NCBI RefSeq assembly: GCF_018919395.1
Contig: NZ_JAHLME010000002.1
Coordinates: 372,001-436,000 of the forward strand
DNA length: 64,000 bases
DNA from: Geomonas azotofigens
GTDB lineage: Bacteria; Desulfobacterota; Desulfuromonadia; Geobacterales; Geobacteraceae
Direction: 5' to 3'
A program made the position numbers and the translations under genes. Shown here in pieces: positions 16,517 to 25,079 of the stretch (its first letter is position 1; each line of letters starts with the position of its first letter). The notes beneath the pieces are model-generated. The model was not told the origin of the DNA. It saw only the letters and a program-made list of their open reading frames with translations, and did not search any database.

Positions 16517-19204
16517 ATGAGAAGAGAATTACTGACAACGGTTGTTGGCCTGCTGTTAGCGGCACCTGCGATGGCGGGAACATGCGGTCTCGACGCACAG
16601 ATTTCCCCTGCGAACCAGAGCGTTAGCGAGAAGGACTCCAGCGGCGTCCCCACCCTGGTCATGCTGAACGGCCAGCCATCTTCCAAGGACGCCACGGCCT
16701 ATTTGTGGGAACAGATAGCCGGCCCGCTCGTCACGCTCAACAACCCCACCGCTGCCAAGCCGACCTTCTCCGCCCCCGAGGTTGGCCCGTCGGGGGCCAC
16801 CCTCACCTTCAAGCTCACGGTCAGCGGCTGCTCGCCGCTGCAGCAAAAGAGTGCCACCACGAGCGTGAACGTGGCCAACGTGGTCACCAACCGCCCGCCG
16901 GTTGCGTCGGCGACCTTCGCCCCGAGCGCGGTATACGAGGGCACCCTGGTCACTCTCGACGGCAGCAGTTCCTCCGACCCCGACAGCAATCCCCTGACCT
17001 ACACCTGGTCCCAGTTGACGGGCCCGGCGGTCACCTTGACGGCCGATGGAGCGAAAGCGACCTTTACCGCTCCCGCGGAGGTTCCCTTCCCGAACGGTAC
17101 CTCGCTCAGTTTCCAGCTGACCGTTTCCGACGGCTCCTTGAAAAGCAGTACTGACCAGATCGTCAACGTGCTTTGGGTGAACGATCCCCCCACGGCCGCG
17201 CTTTCCTGTCCCGAGAGCGTGAACGAGGGGTCACAGATAACCCTCGACGGCTCAGGCTCCACCGACAGCGACAACGGCATCGCGAGCTACCAATGGAGCC
17301 AGGCGCTCGGCACCCCCAACGCGACCCTGCCGAACTATGACATGGCGACCGCCACTACCCTGAGTTTTGCCGCTCCGCACCTCGACTCCGTTAACGACAC
17401 CATGACCTTCAAGCTCCTGGTGACGGACGCAGGCTCTCTGAGCGACAGCAAGCAATGTTCCGTGAAGGTGCTCGACGTGACCGCCCCGGCCATCGGCGAC
17501 GGCCCGGGCAACCTGACCGCCGAGGCAACCTCGGCGGCCGGCGCCGAGGTTACCTTCACCGCGCCGACCGCGACCGACAACGTCGACGGCGTCATCGCCG
17601 TCTCCTGCACCCCCGCCTCGGGCGCGACCTTCCCGCTGGGCACCTCGACCGTCACCTGCAGCGTCGCCGATGCCGCGCAAAACGGAGCCAGCAAAGAGTT
17701 CTCCGTGAAGGTCCAGGACACCACCGCGCCCGCCGTGACGCCCCCCGCGCCGGTCACCGCCGAAGCGACCGGTCCGAGGACCGAGGTCGCCATCGGATCG
17801 GCCACCGCCACCGACGCGGTCGGCGTCAAGGCCATCACCAGCGACGCGCCGGCCAACTATCCGGTGGGCGCGACCATCGTGACCTGGTCCGCCAGCGACA
17901 ATGCCGGCAACATCGGCACCGCCACCCAGTCCGTCACCGTGCAGGACACGACCGCGCCGGTCGTGACCCCGCCCGCCGCCGTCGTGGCTGAGGCCACAGC
18001 ACCCCTTTCCGCAGTCGAGATCGGTACCGCCACCGCCGTCGACGCCGTCGGTGTCAAGAGCATCGGCAGCAACGCCCCCGCCGTCTACCCCGTTGGCACC
18101 ACCGAAGTGACCTGGTCGGCGAGCGACGAGGCGGGCAACATCGGCACAGCCACCCAGTCCGTCACCGTGCAGGACACCACCGCGCCGGTCGTGACCGCTC
18201 CGGCCGCCGTCGTGGTCGAGGCGACCGCGGCCCAATCCCCGGTCGCCATCGGCACCGCCACCGCCACCGACGCCGTGGGAGTCAAGAGCATCGACAACAA
18301 CGCCCCCGCGCTCTACCCGGTAGGGACCACCGTGGTCACCTGGACCGCCAAGGATGCCGCCGGCAACACCGGCATCGCCACCCAGTCCATCACCGTCAAG
18401 GACACCACGGCACCGGCAGTGACCCCTCCCGCAGCGGTCACCGTTGAAGCCACCGGCCCCAACACCACCGTCGCGACCGGCAGCGCCAACGCAAGCGACG
18501 CGGTAGGGGTGACCAGCCTTGCCAGCGACGCACCCGCCTCCTTCCCGGTGGGCACCACCGTAGTGACCTGGACCGCCAAGGATGCCGCCGGCAACACCGG
18601 TACCGCCACCCAGTCCATCACCGTGAAGGACACCACGGCGCCGAAACTCGACGGCGTACCCAAGGGGCTCACCGTGGTCATCGGGCAGGCAGCGACCTAT
18701 GAGCCGACCGCGACCGACCTTGTCGACGGCAGCGTCCCGGTAACCTGCACCCCGGGCACCGGTAGCAGCTTCGCCCTGGGCACCACCACCGTCACCTGCA
18801 GCGCCAAAGACGCTCACGGCAACGGCACCAGCGCCAAGTTCGACGTGAACGTGCAGTACGGCTTCAACGGCCTGCTCGCTCCGTACGATGCCAACAAGGC
18901 CTACAAGATCAAGAGCGCCATCCCGCTCAAGTGGCAGTTCACCAACAGCACCGGTTCGGTCATCGCAAGCGCAAGTGCCCAGCCCAGCGTCAGCATCCAG
19001 CTGGTAAGCAATGGCGTAGCCTCCAGCGACCTCGTCACCCTGGACGATGCCGGTTCCAGCGGCCTCCAGTACGACAGCGTGACCAACACCTGGCAGTTCA
19101 ACTGGAAAACGACCGGTTACACCGACGGGACATACAACATCTACATCCAAAGCGGCATCACCGGCCAGAAAATCGGGCCCTTCCCGGTTAGGCTCGCGAA
19201 ATAG
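16517..19204 (+). CDS. Secreted PKD/HYR repeat protein with C-terminal PxKW-type domain
   Basis: An 895-residue extracellular protein. Residues 1-20 are a signal peptide (TTVVGLLLAAPAMAG). About 25-320 are three PKD/cadherin-like beta domains, each with VTLDGSSSSDPDSNPLTYTW-like cores. About 325-405 is a HYR domain (TAEATSAAGAEVTFTAPTA). Four nearly identical 76-residue HYR-like repeats starting DTTAP follow (about 401-704), then another HYR unit. The final segment FNGLLAPYDANKAY, IPLKWQF resembles the PxKF end domain of surface proteins. It is probably an adhesin or matrix protein; no enzyme motif is visible. AGAAGGAGGACCAGGAG precedes the ATG, and a strong terminator follows. Confidence 0.85.
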   Translation: MRRELLTTVVGLLLAAPAMAGTCGLDAQISPANQSVSEKDSSGVPTLVMLNGQPSSKDATAYLWEQIAGPLVTLNNPTAAKPTFSAPEVGPSGATLTFKLTVSGCSPLQQKSATTSVNVANVVTNRPPVASATFAPSAVYEGTLVTLDGSSSSDPDSNPLTYTWSQLTGPAVTLTADGAKATFTAPAEVPFPNGTSLSFQLTVSDGSLKSSTDQIVNVLWVNDPPTAALSCPESVNEGSQITLDGSGSTDSDNGIASYQWSQALGTPNATLPNYDMATATTLSFAAPHLDSVNDTMTFKLLVTDAGSLSDSKQCSVKVLDVTAPAIGDGPGNLTAEATSAAGAEVTFTAPTATDNVDGVIAVSCTPASGATFPLGTSTVTCSVADAAQNGASKEFSVKVQDTTAPAVTPPAPVTAEATGPRTEVAIGSATATDAVGVKAITSDAPANYPVGATIVTWSASDNAGNIGTATQSVTVQDTTAPVVTPPAAVVAEATAPLSAVEIGTATAVDAVGVKSIGSNAPAVYPVGTTEVTWSASDEAGNIGTATQSVTVQDTTAPVVTAPAAVVVEATAAQSPVAIGTATATDAVGVKSIDNNAPALYPVGTTVVTWTAKDAAGNTGIATQSITVKDTTAPAVTPPAAVTVEATGPNTTVATGSANASDAVGVTSLASDAPASFPVGTTVVTWTAKDAAGNTGTATQSITVKDTTAPKLDGVPKGLTVVIGQAATYEPTATDLVDGSVPVTCTPGTGSSFALGTTTVTCSAKDAHGNGTSAKFDVNVQYGFNGLLAPYDANKAYKIKSAIPLKWQFTNSTGSVIASASAQPSVSIQLVSNGVASSDLVTLDDAGSSGLQYDSVTNTWQFNWKTTGYTDGTYNIYIQSGITGQKIGPFPVRLAK
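17717..18628 (+). repeat. Four tandem 228-bp coding repeats in the HYR protein
   Basis: GACACCACCGCGCC-like unit starts recur at 17717, 17945, 18173 and 18401, with a fifth partial start at 18629: exactly 228 bp (76 codons) apart. Identity is high even at silent positions, suggesting recent duplication or gene conversion and scope for copy-number change. Confidence 0.85.
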
Positions 19205-19225
19205 TCGAAGTCAGCAGCAGAAGCG

Positions 19226-19259
19226 AAAAGGAGGCGGGGAATTCCCCGCCTCCTTTTTT
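19226..19259 (+). terminator. Rho-independent terminator of the HYR gene
   Basis: AAAAGGAGGCGGGGA paired with TCCCCGCCTCCTTTTTT around AT: a GC-rich stem of about 13 bp with a T6 tract. Confidence 0.95.
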
Positions 19260-19419
19260 GTTGGAGCCCACCCCTGTCCATCAGGCGGCCTCCGTAATCA
19301 TCTATTGGGAGGACAGGTTAATTTTTTTTCATGGTTCTATTGCGGAATGGGAGGGATGAGCTATATTGGACACGCCGCACGGATTTTTACGCCCACGAAC
19401 CCTAAGAGTGGAGGTGACC

Positions 19420-19788
19420 ATGCTGCATCTAACCTATGACTTGCAAGGCAGGCCTGCCGTGGTGCTCGCCAACTGCAAACGGTACTTCAATGGCTTATCG
19501 GTACTTCCGTTGTACCGCAACCCGCCGGAGCAGGCAGTACCTCTGGCGACGCTGAAAGCGGCGATCGACGACGCGGATCAGAAATTTCAAGCCGCCATCA
19601 ATTACGATCGCGTACAGATCGTGCTGCGCAACAAATCGTTTAAGGTGATGGTGGAGTTATTCAAAAAGGTGGTGGCATATCTTCAGTTGGTTGCCACCGA
19701 AGATGATATTCCGGACCTGCTACAGGCTGGATTGGAAGTGGTGACGCCGCCTAAGAGGAAAAAAACACCGGTGCCTGCCGGGAGTTAG
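19420..19788 (+). CDS. Hypothetical protein, 122 residues
   Basis: I do not recognise this protein. It begins MLHLTYDLQGRPAVVLANC, is soluble and without signal peptide, has a helical middle (LKAAIDDADQKFQAAINYDRV) and a basic proline-rich end (PPKRKKTPVPAGS). Start choice: GGAGGTGACC directly precedes the ATG at 19420. A possible sigma-70 promoter lies upstream, TTGCGG (19340-19345), 16 bp, TATATT (19362-19367). A terminator follows the stop at 19822. These signals make it a real, independently transcribed gene. Confidence 0.75.
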   Translation: MLHLTYDLQGRPAVVLANCKRYFNGLSVLPLYRNPPEQAVPLATLKAAIDDADQKFQAAINYDRVQIVLRNKSFKVMVELFKKVVAYLQLVATEDDIPDLLQAGLEVVTPPKRKKTPVPAGS

Positions 19789-19821
19789 CCCGCTTCCCAC
19801 ATAACGGGACACATCGACTGT

Positions 19822-19865
19822 TCCCCCGAGCACCGCGACAGCGGCGTGTTCGGGGGATTTTTTTT
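19822..19865 (+). terminator. Rho-independent terminator
   Basis: CCCCCGAGCACCGC and GCGGCGTGTTCGGGGG form an imperfect GC-rich stem followed by ATTTTTTTT, ending the 122-residue hypothetical gene. Confidence 0.85.
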
Positions 19866-19925
19866 CACTCCAGTTGCCCCGCCCACCAGTTGCCCCCCCA
19901 CCAGTCGCGAACCATAGCTTTGTCA

Positions 19926-20356
19926 TCCGAAAATGGAGGACCACGTCGCGCCTACCAGAGCTCCATTATCCGTAAATGGAGTACCATATCGCGCCTACCA
20001 GAGCTCCAGTATCCCAACGTGGCGTACCACATCGCGCCTACCAGAGCTCCATTATCCAAACGTGGCGTACCACATCGCGCCTATCGGAGCGCCATTATCC
20101 GAACATGGAGTACCATATCGCGCGTACCGGAGCGCCATTATCCGAACATGGCGTACCATATCGCGCGTACCGGAGCGCCATTATCCGAACGTGGCGTACC
20201 ACATCGCTCGTACCGGAGCGCCATTATCCGAACGTGGAGCACCACATCGCGCGGACCAGAGCTCCATTAACCGAACGTGGCGTACCACATCGCTCGTACC
20301 AGAGCTCCGCTACCCCACAATGGAGTACCACATCGCGCGTACCAGAACGCCAACCG
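19926..20356. repeat. Minisatellite: ten tandem 43-bp units
   Basis: The core TACCA(C/T)ATCGC recurs every 43 bp at 19982, 20025, 20068, 20111, 20154, 20197, 20240, 20283 and 20326, with a first diverged copy near 19939. Each unit has a purine-rich G(A/C)G(C)TCC or GCGCC arm, the spacer ATTATCCGAAC and a TGGAG or TGGCG arm, so CTCCA...TGGAG or CGCCA...TGGCG stems form in some units and mismatch in others. Because 43 is not a multiple of 3 yet no stop occurs in the plus-strand units, all three plus frames stay open for 120 or more codons; this is a repeat artefact, not three genes. No ribosome site or known repeat domain supports translation. Confidence 0.9.
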
Positions 20357-20377
20357 TGTTGACGTTGGGTCTCCAGC

Positions 20378-22276
20378 CTAAACTGCAGAACGAAGCCCCT
20401 GCGCCAGCGGCTGATGGTGGACGATGTGGAGGGTCTTGCAGGCGCGCGTGATAGCGACGTACAGGAGGTTCCTGTCGGGGTCGGTCTGGCGATAGTCGTA
20501 AGAACTGGGGTTGTAGAGGATGACGTTGGAGAACTCGACACCTTTGATGGCGTGGGCATGGATCACTTGGACGCCGGGGGAAAAGGAGACCTCCCCCTCC
20601 GCATGCAGACCGGGTACGCCGGCGAGCGATACGTGGAGGGCTTTGACATCGGACTTCTTCTTACAGATGACCCCGGTAAGCGAGGTTGGCGCCGCGTGCA
20701 CCAACGCCTCGACGAGTTCCCGGATCTTCACCATCGACTCACCAGCATTATTAGTGGAATGGACGTCGACCACGCCGGAGTGGGCCTTGGTGGTGTCGGC
20801 GTTACGGCCGCTCACCTGGGCAGCCAGGTCGACGATCTCCTTGGGGCAGCGATAGGAAACGGTCAGGTTCTCTTTTTCGAGCCCCTGCGACTGGAGCTGG
20901 GCGATGACGCTGGAGAACCCTTGGGAGTCGAGAAAACCGAGGATCTGCTGCTTTTCGTCGGCGCAGATGGTGAGGCTGCGCGCCGCGGAGGTGGCGGCAA
21001 CGATGGTACGAAGTTCCAGCGAGGAGAGATCCTGGGCTTCATCGACCACGATGTGATCGTAGGCATTGAGCGCACCGAGGACGACGGTACCAGCCGGACG
21101 CCGCAGTTGAGCCAGGCGGAGCAAGATGCTGACGTCGGAGAACGAGACCGTCCGCTCCTTCGCGGCGAACTTCCTCTGGGCCACCTGTTGGAACTGCGCG
21201 CCGCAATCCGTGCAGAGGGCGGCGACGACGTAGTCCTGCATGAGAAAACGCCACAGGTCGGTGACCGGCTCGATCTTCGTGGTCTCCTTCACGTATTTCG
21301 CCAGAAGAGCCGGAACCCTGCTGCTTTTCTTCTGCGCCCCGAAGGGATCGTCGAAGACCGTTTTCAACGAATGGACGCCGAGAGCGGCGAGCGCCGTCAG
21401 GGACCAGGCGCTGTAGGTGTCGACGCGGACCGGGCCCAGCAGGGTGTCGCTGCTCTGCTTGACGTAGTCGCGCAGCACCCTGTTGAACATGAGGACGATG
21501 CACCGCTCCGGGCGGTACTTCTCCGGTGCGTCGAACATGAGGAAAGAGAGCCGGTGCAGCGCCACCGTGGTCTTGCCCGCTCCGGCCGCGCCGTTTATGA
21601 CGACGACGCCGTCTCTCAACTTGGTGATGGCCCGGAATTGCTCCGGGGAGATGAGAGCAGCGATGGAGTCCACCATCCGGTGGTCCTCGGTCCGTTCCTT
21701 GGTATCGGCAGTCGACTCGGCAACACCGCCGTTCACATGCCACGCGCCGTCACGCAGCTCGTAGGTTTCCGAAGGAGTCTCGATCCGGTTCAGGACCTTC
21801 CTGGTGATGGTCACCTTGTCCCGGCGGGTGATCACCCCTTCCCTCTCGACCCCTCTGATGGTCAGCTCGTATTCCTCGCCGATGTCGTACCCCTCGTAGA
21901 AGGGGCCGGTGATTTCCGCCTTTCTCCAGTCGATGACGATCACACGCTGGCCGACCATGAGGGTCTGATTGCCGATCAGGTATTCCTTCTTGCCGATCCT
22001 GCGGTCGTTGTCGTGGATGCCGAGAATGCCGAAGTAGGGAGAGGCCGTTTGGGTGAATTCATGAAGATACTTGCGCGGCGAGTGGTGCCCGTGCTCGATC
22101 AGCTTCTCCGCGAGATCGTTCTTCTCGCGCCAATCCACCGACGCCAGGCGCTGCTGTTCCAGCTCCTTCGTGTACGCCTCGTGCCTCCCGATCGTCTGCA
22201 GCCGGTCGACCGCGTACCGCCCGATCGCTTCATGCACCCTGTCCAGCCGCTCGATTTCCTGTTTTACAATTTCCAT
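20378..22276 (-). CDS. HelD/UvrD-like superfamily 1 ATPase (helicase-like)
   Basis: A 632-residue SF1 protein resembling HelD, the RNA-polymerase recycling ATPase, and UvrD/Rep helicases. The N-terminal 200 residues hold a coiled coil (DRVHEAIGRYAVDRL, then TKELEQQRLASVDW) and a beta domain (NQTLMVGQRVIVIDWRKAE), as in HelD. Walker A is GAAGAGKTTVALHR (about residue 233). Walker B is HIVVDEAQDLSSLE, motif III LTICADEKQQI, motif IV LTVSYRCPKEI, and motif VI NLLYVAITRACKTLHIV. The ATG at 22276 follows GGGGAG; a TTG one codon earlier is also possible. It stands alone and ends 22 bp from the minisatellite. Confidence 0.85.
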   Translation of the reverse strand: MEIVKQEIERLDRVHEAIGRYAVDRLQTIGRHEAYTKELEQQRLASVDWREKNDLAEKLIEHGHHSPRKYLHEFTQTASPYFGILGIHDNDRRIGKKEYLIGNQTLMVGQRVIVIDWRKAEITGPFYEGYDIGEEYELTIRGVEREGVITRRDKVTITRKVLNRIETPSETYELRDGAWHVNGGVAESTADTKERTEDHRMVDSIAALISPEQFRAITKLRDGVVVINGAAGAGKTTVALHRLSFLMFDAPEKYRPERCIVLMFNRVLRDYVKQSSDTLLGPVRVDTYSAWSLTALAALGVHSLKTVFDDPFGAQKKSSRVPALLAKYVKETTKIEPVTDLWRFLMQDYVVAALCTDCGAQFQQVAQRKFAAKERTVSFSDVSILLRLAQLRRPAGTVVLGALNAYDHIVVDEAQDLSSLELRTIVAATSAARSLTICADEKQQILGFLDSQGFSSVIAQLQSQGLEKENLTVSYRCPKEIVDLAAQVSGRNADTTKAHSGVVDVHSTNNAGESMVKIRELVEALVHAAPTSLTGVICKKKSDVKALHVSLAGVPGLHAEGEVSFSPGVQVIHAHAIKGVEFSNVILYNPSSYDYRQTDPDRNLLYVAITRACKTLHIVHHQPLAQGLRSAV

Positions 22277-22950
22277 CAACTCCCCACAGCCAAAACATAA
22301 AAAAGCACCCGCAGGAAACCCGCAAGTGCCTAACCTTTGATGATTCGTTACCGCTTAGTCTCGCAACGCTCGCGGACTAGATATACCCACATTCAGCCCC
22401 GCTTTCAAGCGCTTTCTTCCAGCATACGCGCGAGGCCTCCCGTTAGCCCCAGAGAAACTGGAAGGCTTTTCCACCCCTGCCATATCCACACCCCATACCC
22501 AGGCAACCTGTAAGAAAAACGAGGGCGGCAAAAGGCTCGTTCAGCCGACATACAGCGCATTGATTTGATGCTAGTAACGTTACCAAGAACCGGGATTAAA
22601 GCGTAACCGAAGGTTGTGATGATCACGTTATGTTTCAGATGTTTTGTAATGTTTTTTGTTGTGTCGATAGTGGTCGCTCCTGTGGCTCCCTCCTCTGCCT
22701 TTATCGTCAGCTTTCCGTTGTTCGAGTACCGCTCTGCCTCGCAACGCTCAACGCGGACTGGACATGCCCAGCAACGTGGCCATAACAAAGTGATATACTG
22801 TCAGTGCATTGGGCAAACGTTATAGCCGGGCAATTCCTGCGTGGAGCATGTCATTGACGCAGAGGAAAATGAAGTCCGTGTTATGCGGGTGCCCCCTCTA
22901 TGGCACCGGCGTTAGCTGCATCCAATTTGACGATGGAAAGGAGAGACGGT
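22277..22950. other. Gene-poor intergenic region, 674 bp
   Basis: No convincing gene. Two imperfect copies of a motif are present: CTCGCAACGCTCGCGGACTAG (about 22362) and CTCGCAACGCTCAACGCGGACTGG (about 22737), suggesting a degenerate repeat pair. A minus-strand open frame at 22405-22788 has odd composition, no ribosome site and no family resemblance. AACGATGGAAAGGAGAGACGGT at the right edge is the ribosome site of the next gene. Confidence 0.5.
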
Positions 22951-23361
22951 ATGAGAAACCTTATGACTGCCGCGCTGGTCCTTATAACAACCGCCGTGTT
23001 GATGGGCATGGGTAGCCTTGGGGGAGCACCGGAGGGAGAGGTGCCCAAAACGGATGAGAACATCAAGGTGCAGCTTACCGACCGCTCCGGAATGAAAATC
23101 GAATTGACCAGGTTTTCTGTAAACGGCAAGGTTTTTCTCGAGGGGAAACGAGGGGCGGGAGAAATGAGTGTCTTCTTCCACGATCTGAAAGAAATCGGCT
23201 TTGGCCCTGTCAGTGGCGATATGGTGCCAGCCGACCTGCTGCTAAAATCCGGTCATCGCCTCCAACTGACTATACGCACGGGTGCCGTCTTCCACGGGGA
23301 CACTGGAGACGGAGCCTACCAGATCTCCGCGCCTGACGTCAGCCGGATCCAAATTCATTAG
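22951..23361 (+). CDS. Exported hypothetical protein, 136 residues
   Basis: I do not recognise this protein. Residues 1-22 form a signal peptide (MRNLMTAALVLITTAVLMGM), and the mature part is beta-rich (IKVQLTDRSGMKIELTRFSV, then LKSGHRLQLTIRTGAVFHG, DGAYQISAPDVSRIQIH), suggesting a small beta-barrel or sandwich. GAAAGGAGAGACGGT precedes the ATG. It ends 62 bp before amrS on the same strand and could share a transcript, but no functional link is evident. Confidence 0.75.
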   Translation: MRNLMTAALVLITTAVLMGMGSLGGAPEGEVPKTDENIKVQLTDRSGMKIELTRFSVNGKVFLEGKRGAGEMSVFFHDLKEIGFGPVSGDMVPADLLLKSGHRLQLTIRTGAVFHGDTGDGAYQISAPDVSRIQIH

Positions 23362-23423
23362 CTACAGGTGACGGCCACGCGAAAAAGCCCCGGGAATTGA
23401 AACAGGAAGCGCTGGGGGGAGCC

Positions 23424-24434
23424 ATGAAAGAGGCACTGTTTTTCCAGCGGGAAGAAGGGAATACGGTCCGCTGCGGCCTTTGCCGCTTCCGCTGCCACAT
23501 AGCCGATGGCGCCCGTGGAATCTGCGCCGTGCGTGAAAACCGGCGCGGTACACTCTACAGCCTGGTCTACGGCAAACTCTGCGCCGAGCATGTCGATCCC
23601 ATCGAAAAAAAGCCGCTCTTCCACGTCATGCCGGGGACCAGGTCCTATTCCATAGCCACGGTCGGATGCAACTTCCACTGCCGCCATTGCCAAAACTACA
23701 CCATTTCCCAGATAGAGCGTGGCGCCCCCATTACAGGTACTGAGCGCTCCCCCTTGGAAATCGTACAAAGGGCCCGGAGTGCCGACTGCCGTTCTATCTC
23801 CTACACCTACACCGAGCCGACCATTTTCTTCGAATTCGCCTACGACACCGCCCTCCTTGCCAAAGAGGCGGGCCTGAGCAACGTTTTCGTCACCAACGGC
23901 TACATCAGCAAGGAGGCGCTTTCCATGATCGCGCCCTACCTCGATGCGGCCAATATCGACCTCAAAGGCTTCTCCGAGAGCTTCTACCGGGACGTGGTCC
24001 ATGCCCGTCTCTTCGAAGTCCTCGACTCCATCATCGAATATCGCCGGCAGGGGATCTGGGTGGAACTGACCACGCTGATCATACCGGGACTGAACGATTC
24101 AGAGGCCGAGTTGCAGGGGATAGCGGAATTCATCGTCACAAACCTGGGGATCGACACCCCCTGGCACGTGACCCAGTTCTACCCTACCTACAAATTAACC
24201 GACCGGCCACGGACACCGGTGGACACGCTGCGCAAGGCGCGAGACATCGGCCGCGCCGCCGGCCTGCGCTACGTCTATGAAGGCAATGTGCCCGGTGAGG
24301 GTGGAGAGAATACCTGGTGCCCCTCATGTTCCACCCTTTTGATCGAGCGTTACGGTTTTGCAATCGTTACCAACAGGATCCGCAACGGAGCCTGTCCTGA
24401 GTGCGACACCACCATAGCGGGCCTCGGCATGTGA
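23424..24434 (+). CDS. amrS: AmmeMemoRadiSam system radical SAM enzyme AmrS
   Basis: A 336-residue radical SAM protein matching AmrS/PflA-related family. An N-terminal cysteine cluster CGLCRFRCHIADGARGIC precedes GTLYSLVYGKLCAEHVDPIE and KKPLFHVMPGTRSYSIATVG, then the SAM iron-sulfur motif CNFHCRHC (CxxxCxxC). The C-terminal zinc-ribbon-like pairs CPSCS and CPECDTT complete the family layout. AmrS is part of a widely conserved but still uncharacterised trio with AMMECR1 and MEMO proteins, which are not adjacent here. The ATG at 23424 follows GGGGGGAGCC. The next gene is an adenosine-specific kinase. Confidence 0.93.
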   Translation: MKEALFFQREEGNTVRCGLCRFRCHIADGARGICAVRENRRGTLYSLVYGKLCAEHVDPIEKKPLFHVMPGTRSYSIATVGCNFHCRHCQNYTISQIERGAPITGTERSPLEIVQRARSADCRSISYTYTEPTIFFEFAYDTALLAKEAGLSNVFVTNGYISKEALSMIAPYLDAANIDLKGFSESFYRDVVHARLFEVLDSIIEYRRQGIWVELTTLIIPGLNDSEAELQGIAEFIVTNLGIDTPWHVTQFYPTYKLTDRPRTPVDTLRKARDIGRAAGLRYVYEGNVPGEGGENTWCPSCSTLLIERYGFAIVTNRIRNGACPECDTTIAGLGM

Positions 24435-24518
24435 AACGTCCGGGCAAACCACCTGGCAGGAACTAACTGAAAACGCCGAAACGGTCGCGGGTTGCCTGGT
24501 CAGCCAAAGGAGAAACTT

Positions 24519-25007
24519 ATGAACGTGGAAATACATGATGTAAAAATCGAGTACCCCGAGGGGTCCAACATAATCATCGGTCAGACCCACTTCATCAAGA
24601 CGGCCGAGGACCTGTATGAAGTCATCGCCACGACGGTACCACAGGCTCGCTTCGGAGTGGCCTTCACCGAAGCATCCGGCCCGTGCCTGATCAGGACCGA
24701 GGGGAACGATGAAGAGTTGGTCCAGGGATGTGTGCAGGTGCTCAAGGCGATCGGCGCCGGTCATGTCTTCTGCGTTTTGCTGCGCGATGCCTACCCCATA
24801 AACGTGCTCAACCAGATCAAGAACTGCCCGGAAGTGTGCCGGATTTACTGCGCCACGGCCAATCCGCTCCAGGTTGTCGTTGCCTCGACGCTCCAGGGGT
24901 GGGGGATACTCGGCGTCATCGACGGCCTGCCACCCAAAGGGGTGGAAACGGACGAGGACCGGCAGGAACGGCGCGACCTGCTGCGTCGCATCGGTTACAA
25001 GCGTTGA
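24519..25007 (+). CDS. Adenosine-specific kinase family protein (DUF355)
   Basis: A 162-residue protein of the adenosine-specific kinase / DUF355 family known mostly from archaea and some bacteria. Full-length family features are MNVEIHDVKIEYPEGSNIIIG at the start, RFGVAFTEASGPCLIRTEGND, GAGHVFCVLLRDAYPINVLN and the end GVIDGLPPKGVETD. AAAGGAGAAACTT precedes the ATG. It lies 84 bp after amrS and 72 bp before ftsH on the same strand, so the three may form one transcript. The biological substrate in bacteria is uncertain; the name comes from the family. Confidence 0.9.
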   Translation: MNVEIHDVKIEYPEGSNIIIGQTHFIKTAEDLYEVIATTVPQARFGVAFTEASGPCLIRTEGNDEELVQGCVQVLKAIGAGHVFCVLLRDAYPINVLNQIKNCPEVCRIYCATANPLQVVVASTLQGWGILGVIDGLPPKGVETDEDRQERRDLLRRIGYKR

Positions 25008-25079
25008 GAGATGCCAAGTGAAAAACGGAGAATCTAAAGGGGCCGCATCCTAAAGGTGCACCCCAGACACGAGTGGATC

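Noticed and set aside
17252..19150. 632-residue antisense frame over the HYR gene
   Set aside because: Gly/Asp/Val-rich mirror of the repeats; no start signals or family.
19926..20356. CRISPR array
   Set aside because: Units are contiguous and diverge gradually; there are no unique spacers and no cas genes nearby.
19890..20451. Three plus-strand proteins from the 43-bp repeats
   Set aside because: All three frames stay open only because the 43-bp unit lacks stops; no ribosome site or family supports any of them.
20414..22300. 628-residue plus-strand frame over the helicase gene
   Set aside because: The minus strand has all SF1 helicase motifs; the plus frame has none.
22405..22788. 127-residue minus-strand hypothetical protein
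   Set aside because: No ribosome site, odd composition, overlaps a degenerate repeat; probably non-coding.
22800..22850. c-di-GMP riboswitch suggested by GGGCAAACG and GCCGGGCAATTCC
   Set aside because: The central conserved core is absent and spacing is far too short.
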